From the NCBI RefSeq assembly GCF_000427425.1, contig NZ_KE386495.1, positions 857,072 to 921,071 on the forward strand: a stretch of 64,000 nucleotides of DNA, given 5' to 3'. The notes under the pieces were generated by a model. That model did no database searches. It saw only the letters and a list, made by a program, of their open reading frames with translations, and was not told where the DNA came from. Positions 45,071 to 56,015 of the stretch are shown here, one piece after another. Source of the stretch: Caldanaerobius polysaccharolyticus DSM 13641 (lineage in GTDB: Bacteria; Bacillota; Thermoanaerobacteria; Thermoanaerobacterales; Caldanaerobiaceae). The position numbers and the translations under genes were made by a program. How positions within the stretch are numbered: position 1 is the first letter of the stretch; every line of letters begins with the position of its first letter.

Positions 45071-46667
45071 TCCTGCCTGTTCCAAAGGCTTTTGTCGTGA
45101 CTTTAAGCCCTGGAGCAGCCTGCCTTCTTTTGTATTCGGCCTTATTGACTTTTTTCATTATGTCTCTTATCAAATCTTCAGAATACCCCATTTTGACTAT
45201 ATCATCAATGGATTTTTCTTCTTCAATATACGCTTTTAAGATCTCGTCCAGTATTTCGTAGGGCGGCAGTGAGTCTACGTCCTTTTGGTCAGGCCTCAAT
45301 TCTGCAGAAGGTGGCTTTGTCAGCGTGGATTGAGGTATTATCTGTCTTTCCCTGTTGATGTAATGGGCAATCTGGTATACCATGGTTTTGGGTACGTCAG
45401 ATATAACCGCCAGGCCGCCGGCCATATCACCGTAGAGGGTGCAGTATCCCATTGCCAGCTCTGATTTATTGCCTGTGGTGAGGATGAGCCTATTTTCTCG
45501 GTTAGACAGGAACATGAGGTAATTTCCCCTTATCCTTGCCTGTATGTTTTCTTCTGCCAGGTCTTTTAAAGGTTCTCTGTCGCCGTTAAAAACTTTAAGA
45601 TAGGCTTTAAAAACCTCTTCAATGGGATATACCCTAAATTCAATGCCCAGGTTATCAGCTAATGCTTTTGCATCGCTTTTGCTGCCTTCTGAGGAATACC
45701 TGGATGGCATTGATACACCTAGGACATTTTCAGCGCCCAGTGCCTCCACCGCAAGGCAACAGGTGACAGCCGAATCTATGCCACCGCTAAGGCCTATAGC
45801 GACTTTTTTAAATCCTGTTTTGCGCGTATAATCTCTAATTCCCAAAACCAGTGCATTGTAGACCCACGATATGTCTTCATTTACATACAATTCTTCCTGT
45901 TGGCACATGAGCGATTCTGAATCCAATACCACCAGATCTTCGTCAAAGGACTTGGCGTGAAAGATAACCTGGCCGTAAGGATTTACGGCAAAGCTGGAAC
46001 CGTCAAATATAAGCTCGTCATTACCTCCTATTTGATTTACGTATATTATAGGCCTGTGGTATTTTTCGGCTATTGCAGATATCATGTGAGTTCTTAACTC
46101 TTGTTTTTTGTAATTGTAAGGAGACGCCGATATATTTACAAGGATATCAGGGTGGTCTTTTACGAGTTCCTCTATGACGTCGATGTCGTATCTGGGCCTC
46201 TCCCAGAAATCTTTGTCGTTCCATATATCTTCACATATGCTAACGCCAAGTTTTATACCTTTTACATTCATACAGTGGATGCTCTGAGAGGGGGCAAAAT
46301 AACGGGATTCGTCAAATACATCGTAATTGGGCAACAGGGTTTTGTCGACTTTATCCATGATTTTTCCGTCACCTATCAGCACGGCAGAATTGTGCAAAAA
46401 TCCCTTTTCACTAAAAGTGCATACCCCTAGGATCGCGTATATACCGTGTATCTTGCTCTTGAGATCGTTTATAACCGTATCTACATGGGATAAAAAATCC
46501 GGATTATACAAAAGATCTTTAGGAGGATACCCGATAACCGACAGCTCTGGAAATATGATAAGTTCCGCTCCTTTAGATTTGGCCATTTCTATATAACTCA
46601 ATATCTTATTGGCATTTCCGACTAAATCCCCTACTGTTGGATTTATCTGTCCTATGGCAAATTTCAT
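45042..46667 (-). CDS. nadE: Glutamine-dependent NAD synthetase
   Basis: 541 residues from ATG 46667 (GAGGAG upstream; in-frame ATG 46682 is less likely). N-terminal nitrilase-type glutaminase: FPELSVIGYPPKDLL with the catalytic Glu, Lys in VDKTLLPNYDVF and Cys in GVSICEDIW. C-terminal ATP-pyrophosphatase synthetase domain: IGLSGGIDSAVTC P-loop and TGNKSELAMGYCTLYGDM. It amidates nicotinate adenine dinucleotide to NAD using glutamine. The last codons lie in the palindrome shared with the convergent glucan synthase gene. Confidence 0.96.
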   Translation of the reverse strand: MKFAIGQINPTVGDLVGNANKILSYIEMAKSKGAELIIFPELSVIGYPPKDLLYNPDFLSHVDTVINDLKSKIHGIYAILGVCTFSEKGFLHNSAVLIGDGKIMDKVDKTLLPNYDVFDESRYFAPSQSIHCMNVKGIKLGVSICEDIWNDKDFWERPRYDIDVIEELVKDHPDILVNISASPYNYKKQELRTHMISAIAEKYHRPIIYVNQIGGNDELIFDGSSFAVNPYGQVIFHAKSFDEDLVVLDSESLMCQQEELYVNEDISWVYNALVLGIRDYTRKTGFKKVAIGLSGGIDSAVTCCLAVEALGAENVLGVSMPSRYSSEGSKSDAKALADNLGIEFRVYPIEEVFKAYLKVFNGDREPLKDLAEENIQARIRGNYLMFLSNRENRLILTTGNKSELAMGYCTLYGDMAGGLAVISDVPKTMVYQIAHYINRERQIIPQSTLTKPPSAELRPDQKDVDSLPPYEILDEILKAYIEEEKSIDDIVKMGYSEDLIRDIMKKVNKAEYKRRQAAPGLKVTTKAFGTGRRMPIAQRWL

Positions 46668-46748
46668 AATATCGCTCCTCATTGGTGTTCTCTTTATTAG
46701 ATTTTATTTTAGCACATATTTGAAAGATTAAAAAGGAGGAAAATTATA

Positions 46749-47708
46749 TTAGCTTTCTTTTTGCCCAGGACAGCTTTTTAGGTATTCCAGCACCTCTTTT
46801 ATATTTGCTGTAGCTAATGCCACCACACTATCTGCTGCTCCATAGTAAATTCGCATTTCCCCTGTATTTTTGTCCACAATAGCGCCTGTGGGGAAGACAA
46901 CCCCCGGGACATCTCCGATATATTCGTAACTAGTCCTGGGTCCAAATACCCATTCTTCGGAGCGGCGTATGACGCGCCTGGGATCTTCTAGATCCAGCAG
47001 TGCTAATCCCACCCTGTACAGGTTTCCAGCTGCGGTATTTCGGACGCCGTGGTATATGATAAGCCATCCCTCAGGAGTCTCTATGGGGGGTGGCCCCAAT
47101 CCTACTCTAGTGGAATCCCAGGATCCCGTTCTTGAAGGTATAATCATTTGATGTTCGCCCCAGTACTTGAGGTCTGGAGAAAAAGAGATCCAGATATGCG
47201 CTTCTCCTCTTACAATAGGTCGATGTATTAAAGCAAAACGTCCTTTTATGAGTTTAGGGAAAAGAGATGCGTCTTTGTCTTCAGGGGGCAACAGGGCTCC
47301 ATAACGCTTGAAAGTGATGAAATCTCTTGTAGTGGCCAGAGAGACCAGAGGACCGGTTTTAGAGAAAGAAACGTATGTTATTGCGTACACACCCAGATTT
47401 TCCAGCCATACTATTCTAGGATCCTCTACACCGTAATGCTCTTCATTGGATTGGTAGTTCGCTTCCAGTGTTGGCTTTTCATCGATGCGCCAGTCGGTTT
47501 TTCCGTCGCGGCTTCTGGCCAATGTAAAATGAGAATAACCTCTCATATCTTCTACCCTTACCATGAGCAATGTTTCTCCGTTGATTTCCACAGCGCCAGG
47601 GTTAAATACTGCATTTACAGGGTAGGGCCATTTTTGTCTGGTTAATATAGGATTGTTATGATACCGCCTGAAAAGCGAAGACGGGTCTATGTAACTGTTC
47701 ACATACAT
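46749..47708 (-). CDS. GH130 family mannoside phosphorylase
   Basis: 319 residues from ATG 47708 (GAAGGAAGG upstream; GTG 47711 is the alternative). Five-bladed beta-propeller signatures of GH130: NPILTRQKWPYPVNAVFNPG, LLMVRVEDMRGYSH, GVEDPRIVWLE, LIHRPIV and GPPPIETPEGWLIIYHGV. The Asp in VEDPRI is the probable catalytic acid. GH130 enzymes phosphorolyse beta-mannosides, with beta-1,2- or beta-1,4-linked oligomannans or mannosyl-glucose as substrates. The linkage cannot be decided from sequence alone. It lies upstream of nadE on the same strand, 81 nt apart. Confidence 0.88.
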   Translation of the reverse strand: MYVNSYIDPSSLFRRYHNNPILTRQKWPYPVNAVFNPGAVEINGETLLMVRVEDMRGYSHFTLARSRDGKTDWRIDEKPTLEANYQSNEEHYGVEDPRIVWLENLGVYAITYVSFSKTGPLVSLATTRDFITFKRYGALLPPEDKDASLFPKLIKGRFALIHRPIVRGEAHIWISFSPDLKYWGEHQMIIPSRTGSWDSTRVGLGPPPIETPEGWLIIYHGVRNTAAGNLYRVGLALLDLEDPRRVIRRSEEWVFGPRTSYEYIGDVPGVVFPTGAIVDKNTGEMRIYYGAADSVVALATANIKEVLEYLKSCPGQKES

Positions 47709-47879
47709 CACCTTCCTTCAAGAGCTTTATACACGGATTTTCTGATCATAATTATAATCCCTAATTGCCAAAGTTTCCATATTTCATCTTCAGATATCTC
47801 CTTGATTTTCTGTGCTAATAATTTGTGATATAATAAAGCATATAATAATATTGACATGATGCTAAGGAGTTGAAGTGCG

Positions 47880-48854
47880 TTGGCAAGAGTTTTTTCAGGA
47901 GTACAACCTACGGGAGATATACATATAGGCAATTACCTTGGAGCATTAAAGCAATTTGTAGAATTGCAGGATCAACACGAGTGCTTTTTTTGCGTTGTGG
48001 ACCTCCACGCCCTTACGGTGCCTCAAGATCCTACGGAGTTAAGAAAAAAAGTAATCCAGCTGGCGGGATTGTATTTAGCCGTTGGCTTGGATCCATCTAG
48101 GGTGACAATTTTTGTTCAATCCTATGTGCCAGCACATAGTGAACTGGCGTGGCTTTTGGAGTGCATGACGTACTTTGGAGAATTGAGCCGCATGACTCAG
48201 TTTAAAGATAAGAGCAAAGGCAAGGAGAATGTATCTGTAGGGCTTTTCACATATCCGGATCTTATGGCAGCAGATATATTGCTTTACGATACAAATTACG
48301 TGCCTGTAGGGGCTGATCAAAAGCAGCACCTTGAGCTTACCAGAGATGTAGCGCAGCGCTTTAACAACAGATACGGAGAGACCTTTGTAGTTCCTGAGCC
48401 CCTTATAGGGAAGGTAGGTGCCAGGATAATGTCGCTGACTAACCCCACTAAAAAGATGAGCAAAAGCGAAGAGGATGAAATGGGCCGCATATCCCTTTTA
48501 GATACACCCGATAAGGTTAAAAAGAAGATCATGAGAGCTGTAACCGATTCGGAAAACAGAATATACTTTGATCCTGAAAACAAGCCGGGGCTCAGCAACC
48601 TTATATCGCTTATGAGTGTACAGACAGGCCAGAGTGTGGATGAAGTGGTGGCACAGTACGATGGCAAAGGCTATGGCGTCCTTAAAAGAGATCTAGTTGA
48701 TGTTACTGTAAGTACATTGAAAGGTATACAGGATAGGTATTACGCTTTATCTGAAGAAGAGATAAAGGCAGTATTGTCCGAAGGCGCTCAAAGGGCAAAT
48801 GCTATTGCTGAAAAGACCTTGAGGCGTGTTCAAGAGAAGATGGGGTTAAGGTAA
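47880..48854 (+). CDS. trpS: Tryptophanyl-tRNA synthetase
   Basis: 324 residues from TTG 47880, with AAGGAG at 47864-47869. Class I synthetase motifs: VQPTGDIHIGNYLGAL (HIGH-like HIGN) and KKMSKSEEDEMG (KMSKS). The binding motifs VVDLHALT and PVGADQKQHLELTRD are also present. Length is normal for bacterial TrpRS. No T-box leader is visible in the 170-nt upstream region. Confidence 0.97.
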   Translation: MARVFSGVQPTGDIHIGNYLGALKQFVELQDQHECFFCVVDLHALTVPQDPTELRKKVIQLAGLYLAVGLDPSRVTIFVQSYVPAHSELAWLLECMTYFGELSRMTQFKDKSKGKENVSVGLFTYPDLMAADILLYDTNYVPVGADQKQHLELTRDVAQRFNNRYGETFVVPEPLIGKVGARIMSLTNPTKKMSKSEEDEMGRISLLDTPDKVKKKIMRAVTDSENRIYFDPENKPGLSNLISLMSVQTGQSVDEVVAQYDGKGYGVLKRDLVDVTVSTLKGIQDRYYALSEEEIKAVLSEGAQRANAIAEKTLRRVQEKMGLR

Positions 48855-48863
48855 ATTCAAGTG

Positions 48864-48905
48864 AGGACTTTGCAAAACTGATTTGTTGTAAGGTTGCAAA
48901 GTCCT
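48864..48905 (+). terminator. Terminator after trpS
   Basis: AGGACTTTGCAA and TTGCAAAGTCCT form a 12-bp perfect stem with an 18-nt loop, followed by TTGATTTTG. Confidence 0.75.
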
Positions 48906-48935
48906 TTGATTTTGCTTGTTAAAGGAGGAATTTTG

Positions 48936-49391
48936 TTGCAAAGCATTCGAAGGGGCTCTTATACGAGAAAGATTCTGTCGTTTAAGTACCGCAGGTTATT
49001 TAAAAAGGCATACAGATTGCTGGATATATCCCCGCTAAAGGGCGGTGGAGATTGCGGCCTTTTGTGCGGCAGAAAATGCTGTAAACCTATGGAGGGATTG
49101 GGGATATACCTTTTGCCCCATGAGCGAAATGCCTTATACAGCACAAAAGGCGTGTTCAGGTGGGAAAGAGAAAAGAGAGGTTACTTTCTCCAATGCGATG
49201 GCGTGTGTGATAGAAAAAATAGACCCATGCAGTGCAGGGTTTACCCTTTAATGCCCATTATAGGCCTTAACGGTCTGATGTTTATAAGAAATCCTATGGG
49301 TGGCTGTCCTATTGGCAAAAAGGATATAAACCCTGAATTTGTAAGGCGGTGTTTCAAGGCCTATAAGTTGATACTACAAAAGATATTATAG
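48936..49391 (+). CDS. Cys-rich YkgJ-like protein, probable metal or Fe-S binding
   Basis: 151 residues from TTG 48936 (AAAGGAGG at about 48921-48928). A basic N terminus is followed by two Cys groups: GDCGLLCGRKCCKP around residues 38-51 and CDGVCDRKNRPMQCRVYPLM around residues 87-106, then GGCPIG. The pattern resembles the CxxCxxCC zinc/iron-binding (YkgJ) family; function unknown. No membrane segment. It follows the trpS terminator and is probably monocistronic. Moderate certainty for the family. Confidence 0.6.
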   Translation: MQSIRRGSYTRKILSFKYRRLFKKAYRLLDISPLKGGGDCGLLCGRKCCKPMEGLGIYLLPHERNALYSTKGVFRWEREKRGYFLQCDGVCDRKNRPMQCRVYPLMPIIGLNGLMFIRNPMGGCPIGKKDINPEFVRRCFKAYKLILQKIL

Positions 49392-49534
49392 AAGATTGTG
49401 CATAATATGTCAGTAATTTGCGATATTCTTGTGTTTTATTAGTGAGTAGAGCTAATAAAAACTGGGTTTTTATGATTATACGCAGTATAGCAGATTATAA
49501 AATCGAGTTGTATAAATGTTACATTGACAATAAG

Positions 49535-49563
49535 TTGACATTATTTTATAATTAGATTATAAA
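49535..49563 (+). promoter_or_regulatory. Sigma-A promoter of the alcohol dehydrogenase gene
   Basis: TTGACA at 49535-49540, 17-nt spacer, TATAAA at 49558-49563. The region upstream (49392-49534) contains a small hairpin TTATTAG/CTAATAA near 49437-49459 and otherwise nothing I can identify. Confidence 0.75.
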
Positions 49564-49633
49564 AATTCATGCATACAATACACAGTATTCATAATTTAAA
49601 ATACAAATATTGCTTATTAAAGGAGGAATAGAA

Positions 49634-50674
49634 ATGGCAAAAATGAAAGCGGTAGTATTTCATGCTCCAGAAGATGTAAGGGTTGATGAAGTAGATAGAC
49701 CAGAGATAGTAAAACCAACAGATGCAATTGTAAAGGTTACCACTTCTACTATTTGTGGAACAGATCTTCACATACTGCATGGAGAGTATCATGTAAAGCC
49801 GGGATTGATTATAGGCCACGAATTTGTGGGCGTTGTGGAACAAGTAGGTACACAGGTTACCAAATTTAAACCTGGTGATAGAGTAGCGGTATCTTGCATA
49901 ACCCAATGTGGTACATGTTTTTACTGTAAAGAAGGAACATACGCTCACTGCGTAGATGGCGGATGGTTATTTGGAAATATCTTAGATGGTGCCCAGGCAG
50001 AATACGTAAGGGTTCCGTATGCTGATATAGGCATGCATCTGATTCCCGATGAATTGGAGGACGAAGACGTATTATTTGTAGGAGATATACTCTCTACAGC
50101 ATATTTTGGCGTAGAAAATGCTCGCATAAAACCTGGTGATGTGGTAGCTATTGTTGGTGCAGGCCCCGTTGGTTTGTGCGCTATAGCGTCTGCAAAATTA
50201 TTTGGCCCTTCAAGAATTGTAGCAGTAGGGAGAAAAAATTTTGGAAGGCTTGAAGCTGCTAGAGAACTGGGAGCTGATGAGGTAATTCTTTCAGCAAATG
50301 AAGACCCTGTACAGAGGATAAAAGAGCTGACTGATGGCAGAGGCGCTGACGTGGTAATAGAGTGTGTAGGCGGTACGTCCAGCTATGAAACCGCTATGAG
50401 CCTTGTCAGACCAGGTGGAAGAGTATCACTGGTGGGAGTATTTTCAAAGCCTGTTGAGTTACCGCTGGAAAAATTGTGGGATAAAAACATCACGTTATCA
50501 TGGGGTTTGGTTAATGCAAACAGGATACCTGAACTTATACAGCTTATAAAAGGCAGAAAAATAAGTTTAAGGAGCCTTATTACTCATACTTTTCCGCTGG
50601 AGGATGCATTAAAAGCTTACGATGTATTTGATAAGAAAATAGATAATGCGCTGAAAGTAGTGTTAAAACCGTAA
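49634..50674 (+). CDS. Zinc-dependent alcohol/polyol dehydrogenase (MDR family)
   Basis: 346 residues from ATG 49634 with AAAGGAGG. Catalytic zinc ligands: Cys in TICGTDLHI and the GHE motif in IIGHEFVGVVE. Structural zinc cluster QCGTCFYCKEGTYAHC (four Cys). Rossmann loop GAGPVGLCAI. This matches zinc-containing medium-chain dehydrogenases of the Tdh/sorbitol-dehydrogenase/secondary-alcohol class; substrate not assignable. It has a strong promoter of its own, as for a highly expressed fermentative enzyme. Confidence 0.9.
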   Translation: MAKMKAVVFHAPEDVRVDEVDRPEIVKPTDAIVKVTTSTICGTDLHILHGEYHVKPGLIIGHEFVGVVEQVGTQVTKFKPGDRVAVSCITQCGTCFYCKEGTYAHCVDGGWLFGNILDGAQAEYVRVPYADIGMHLIPDELEDEDVLFVGDILSTAYFGVENARIKPGDVVAIVGAGPVGLCAIASAKLFGPSRIVAVGRKNFGRLEAARELGADEVILSANEDPVQRIKELTDGRGADVVIECVGGTSSYETAMSLVRPGGRVSLVGVFSKPVELPLEKLWDKNITLSWGLVNANRIPELIQLIKGRKISLRSLITHTFPLEDALKAYDVFDKKIDNALKVVLKP

Positions 50675-50700
50675 AATATCGTCAAAAAAATAATTATTGT

Positions 50701-50723
50701 ATGCCTGGTGTACAACCAGGCAT
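50701..50723. promoter_or_regulatory. Palindrome between adh and nfnA
   Basis: ATGCCTGGT-gtaca-ACCAGGCAT: 9-bp perfect stem with a 5-nt loop, 26 nt after the dehydrogenase stop and about 38 nt before the nfnA start. No T-tract follows on the plus strand, so it may be an operator or an RNA stem rather than a classical terminator. Confidence 0.5.
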
Positions 50724-50761
50724 AATTCTGTTATCATATAAATGGAGGTGTAACGTGGATC

Positions 50762-53000
<2,239 letters not shown>

Positions 53001-53053
53001 TAAAAAGGAGCCTTAGGGCTCAAAAGGAGTAAGAATCCATCGCTTTTGACAAA

Positions 53054-53092
53054 ACAAACCCCACTTTTTACGTAATAGAAAGTGGGGTTTGT
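53054..53092. terminator. Bidirectional terminator between nfnB and a convergent gene
   Basis: ACAAACCCCACTTT and AAAGTGGGGTTTGT form a 14-bp perfect stem with an 11-nt loop, ending 2 nt before the minus-strand stop codon. Confidence 0.9.
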
Positions 53093-53094
53093 CG

Positions 53095-53709
53095 TCAATC
53101 TGAGCTAATCACTTTAAATTCTTTAAGCATATTGTCAAATCTTACTCCATGTCCTTCTGTTGCTTCTATAAAGAGCTGTTGTTTTATTACAAATGTGCCT
53201 CCTTTTTTATTATCAACAAGGTAATATTTAACTACTGTATCATTCCATTTTAGACCGCTACGAGCATATATAAATATTGCCCTTATAGGTTGTTCAATGA
53301 TGCCTTTATTTTCGACGTTTTCAAAACGGGATCTTAATTCATTTTCTATCTGTGTGGCCATCTCTTGGGGAGATTTATCTTTAATTTGTTGGATTTCCAT
53401 GTATACTTCTGGGTATCTGTCATCCAACTTTATCTTTGGAATGATTTTGTCCTTCCCGTCTTGTTTTATCAATTTATAGTTGTTTTCATCTATATATATT
53501 ACATATCCATTGCTCTCATTAAGATTTACTTTGGTATCTTCTTTTTGACCTTCTATATCCTGTACTATAACCTTTTGAGGAACAAATATATCTTTAATCT
53601 TGGAAACTGCTGCTTTTCCTGCGTTTGTACCAATAGCAAAAGCAATTATAAGAGCGGCTGCTGTTAATCCTATCTTGGCAAATATAGATTTTCTTTTATT
53701 TATACTCAT
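53095..53709 (-). CDS. Anchored extracytoplasmic protein, unknown function
   Basis: 204 residues from ATG 53709 (ATGGAGG upstream on the minus strand). A basic N terminus MSINKRKS is followed by one hydrophobic helix IGLTAAALIIAFAIGTNAGK (about residues 11-30), then a polar domain with KDIFVPQKVIVQDI and a C-terminal part with VKYYLVDNKKGGTFVIKQQL. The layout (short cytoplasmic head, one helix, outer domain) resembles membrane-anchored anti-sigma or DUF4179/DUF4367-type proteins, but I cannot assign a family. It follows a 23-codon reading frame on the same strand that may be part of the same, broken gene. Confidence 0.6.
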   Translation of the reverse strand: MSINKRKSIFAKIGLTAAALIIAFAIGTNAGKAAVSKIKDIFVPQKVIVQDIEGQKEDTKVNLNESNGYVIYIDENNYKLIKQDGKDKIIPKIKLDDRYPEVYMEIQQIKDKSPQEMATQIENELRSRFENVENKGIIEQPIRAIFIYARSGLKWNDTVVKYYLVDNKKGGTFVIKQQLFIEATEGHGVRFDNMLKEFKVISSD

Positions 53710-53756
53710 AGATTTAACCTCCATTTTAGATTGAATATTAATCCCATATATCTTTT

Positions 53757-53828
53757 TTAAGCCGTAGTGATGTATCCGTCTCCTTTAAAAGATTCTCGGA
53801 TTTTTTTATCGAGCATTTTTTCATCCAT
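53757..53828 (-). CDS. Possible 23-residue peptide or broken N terminus
   Basis: ATG 53828 preceded on the minus strand by AAAGGAGG at good spacing. The product starts MDEKMLDKKIRESFKGDGYI and ends with TTA and a TAA stop. The composition resembles the short cytoplasmic head of anti-sigma-type membrane proteins, and the next gene downstream (start 53709) begins almost at its membrane helix. It could be a translated leader peptide, or the 5' part of a single gene split by a frameshift or stop. Confidence 0.35.
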   Translation of the reverse strand: MDEKMLDKKIRESFKGDGYITTA

Positions 53829-54270
53829 TTTTAATCCTCCTTTCTTTCATGTGTAATAAGGTTTTTTGTGATCAAAAAAAATGATATTGCTATAAACCCT
53901 TATAAAGGTTTCCTGTACAGCATCTCTTAAATACCTCCTTGTTGTTTGCTACATAAAATACCCTTCAAAAACTAAAAAAGTTTTCATTTTTTAGAGTAAA
54001 ATTATAACTGACAAATAAATAAGGCTACCCACCTTGTTAGGGTAGCCTAGTGGATAATCATTTGGTACATTTAATATTAATTGTTCGCAAAAATTACATA
54101 TATGGCGGTGACTATACTCAATAATAGTTTACATATAAATACTGCAAATTTCAAGACCTTATAACAAGAAGTTTATCATGTTTTTATTCGCTAAAAAACT
54201 CAATAGTAGAACAAATCCAAAATATAATGTATAATTATCTATAAATCTGAGAGGTCAGGAGGGGATATGT
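53829..54270. other. Intergenic stretch with one hairpin
   Basis: No gene seen in 442 nt between divergent genes. GGCTACCC-accttgtta-GGGTAGCC at 54023-54047 is an 8-bp stem; on the minus strand it is followed by TTATTTATTTG, so it could terminate minus-strand transcripts. AT-rich boxes TATAAT near 54224-54235 may be promoter elements of the aminotransferase gene. Confidence 0.5.
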
Positions 54271-55452
54271 TTGGATTACGATAAATACGTTGCACAACGG
54301 GCTAAATCCATCGAGATTTCCACGATAAGGTATTTTTTTAATATGGTTAATGAAGTAGAAGGGGCTATATCGCTGTGCATAGGAGAACCTGATTTTACCA
54401 CACCTCAACACATTGATGAAGCTGCTAAGAGAGCCCTCGACGAGGGCAAGACGTTTTATACTCCTAACGCTGGGCTTCTTGAGTTGAGACAAGAAATATC
54501 CAGGTACCTCAAACAGCGCTTTGATGTGGCGTATAAACCGGAATCGGAGATAATAGTGACCATTGGAGCCAGCCAAGCTATAGATGTGGCGATTCGCACT
54601 CTTGTGGAAAATGGCGATGAGGTGCTCATTCCACAACCTTCATTTGTAGCTTATAAGCCCTGCGTTATCCTGGCAGGAGGTATACCCGTTTTCGTTCCTA
54701 CATATCTGGAAGATGACTTTGTCCTTAGACCGGATGTGTTAGAAAGGTATATAACAGATAGAACTAAAGTCTTGATTTTACCTTATCCTAATAATCCTAC
54801 TGGGGCGATTATGACAAGAAAACAGCTGGAGGACATTGCTGCGGTGGTCAAGCGCCATGATCTCATTGTGGTATCGGATGAGATATACAGCGAGCTCACT
54901 TATGGTACAGATCATACCTGCTTTGCCAGTATAGAGGATATGTGGGAACGCACTGTGACGATAAACGGCTTTTCAAAAACGTACGCTATGACAGGGTGGA
55001 GGTTGGGATACATAGCAGCGCCTGAGGGATTAACCAGGCAGATGTTAAAAGTTCATCAGTACAATGTGACGTGCGCTGCCACTGTAAGCCAGTATGCTGC
55101 ATTGGAGGCGTTGCGAAACGGAGAGGGCGATGTAAAAAGCATGTTGGCTGAGTACGACAGGAGAAGAAAATACCTTTTAAATAGCTTGATGGATATGGGG
55201 TTTGAGTGTTTTGAGCCAAAGGGAGCTTTTTATGTATTTCCGTCTATTAGAAAAACCGGGCTTACCTCTGAAGAGTTTGCCACAAGGCTTTTACACGAGG
55301 CAAAAGTCGCTGTTGTGCCTGGTAGCGCTTTTGGGGAAAATGGGCAAGGGTGCGTGAGGATGGCATATGCTACATCTATGGAAGACCTTGAGGAAGCAGT
55401 AAAGAGGATAAAAGCGTTTATGGATAAATTAAAGAAGGATACCGTCAGCTGA
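54271..55452 (+). CDS. Class I PLP-dependent aminotransferase
   Basis: 393 residues from TTG 54271 with AGGAGG upstream. Fold-type I motifs: LCIGEPDFTTPQHI, YPNNPTGAIM, VVSDEIYSELTY, and the PLP Schiff-base lysine in NGFSKTYAMTGWRLGY; the terminal Arg motif is CVRMAYATS. It belongs to the aspartate/aromatic/PatA group; the amino donor cannot be decided. The last five residues KDTVS and stop lie in a 30-bp palindrome shared with the convergent Fur-family gene. Confidence 0.9.
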   Translation: MDYDKYVAQRAKSIEISTIRYFFNMVNEVEGAISLCIGEPDFTTPQHIDEAAKRALDEGKTFYTPNAGLLELRQEISRYLKQRFDVAYKPESEIIVTIGASQAIDVAIRTLVENGDEVLIPQPSFVAYKPCVILAGGIPVFVPTYLEDDFVLRPDVLERYITDRTKVLILPYPNNPTGAIMTRKQLEDIAAVVKRHDLIVVSDEIYSELTYGTDHTCFASIEDMWERTVTINGFSKTYAMTGWRLGYIAAPEGLTRQMLKVHQYNVTCAATVSQYAALEALRNGEGDVKSMLAEYDRRRKYLLNSLMDMGFECFEPKGAFYVFPSIRKTGLTSEEFATRLLHEAKVAVVPGSAFGENGQGCVRMAYATSMEDLEEAVKRIKAFMDKLKKDTVS

Positions 55453-55463
55453 CGGTATCCTTC
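55434..55463. terminator. 30-bp perfect palindrome ending both convergent genes
   Basis: GAAGGATACCGTCAG followed immediately by its reverse complement CTGACGGTATCCTTC, with no unpaired loop. It encodes KDTVS-stop on both strands. It is a likely bidirectional transcription-termination or mRNA 3'-end hairpin, although no long T-tract follows on either strand. Confidence 0.8.
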
Positions 55464-55876
55464 CCTTTGCATTGAGGACAGTAGCCATAAAAGTAGAGTT
55501 TTTGGCTTTTGATGTCGTAATCAGATACCTTATTTACCTTCTCTATCAATTCTTCGAAATTCATTTCATCTACGTCATCCACTCTATGGCATTTATAACA
55601 TATTACGTGGGGATGAGGCGCCACATTAGCGTCATATCTAAAGCTTCCCTCTCCCACGTTGAGTTCCTGCACTAGATTTAATTTTTTCAATATGTCTATA
55701 GTTTTATAAACAGTAGCAAGGCTCATAGTGGGAAAGTCGTCCTTCAAGCTGTTATAAATCATGTCGATGCTGGGATGGCTTTTAGTGCTTTTTAACATGC
55801 CATATATTGCTAATCTTTGTGGTGTGACCTTAAATCCTTTTTCTTTTAATATAGTGGATAAATCTTCTTTTACCAT
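55445..55876 (-). CDS. Fur-family metalloregulator, PerR-like
   Basis: 143 residues. N-terminal winged helix with KVTPQRLAIYGMLKS and MSLATVYKTIDILKKL (recognition helix). C-terminal dimerisation domain with APHPHVICYKCHRVDDV and FYGYCPQCKG, giving the two CxxC pairs of the structural zinc site. The DANVAPHPH segment carries the His/Asp regulatory-metal residues typical of PerR, which senses peroxide through iron-catalysed His oxidation. PerR is preferred over Fur or Zur, but not proven. The AT-rich stretch near 55890-55907 upstream, reading ATAATTATTAT, could be an autoregulatory operator. Confidence 0.82.
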   Translation of the reverse strand: MVKEDLSTILKEKGFKVTPQRLAIYGMLKSTKSHPSIDMIYNSLKDDFPTMSLATVYKTIDILKKLNLVQELNVGEGSFRYDANVAPHPHVICYKCHRVDDVDEMNFEELIEKVNKVSDYDIKSQKLYFYGYCPQCKGKDTVS

Positions 55877-56015
55877 ATAAACCTTCCTTTAATAATAATT
55901 ATCTAAAAACAATAACACTACGCCGTTAATATTATATGCGAGAAGCTGATTTTTGTCAATTGACCGCTTTAATTTTTTATTTTAGAATTAAATGTAAAAG
56001 GAGAGAGGTGTTGAG

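Noticed and set aside
47712-47879. T-box or Trp-responsive leader upstream of trpS
   Set aside because: No AGGGTGG-like T-box sequence, specifier loop or terminator/antiterminator pair is seen in the 168 nt.
47708-47932. 74-codon minus-strand frame between the GH130 gene and trpS
   Set aside because: It overlaps the trpS start antisense and shows no family features; it would also occupy the trpS promoter.
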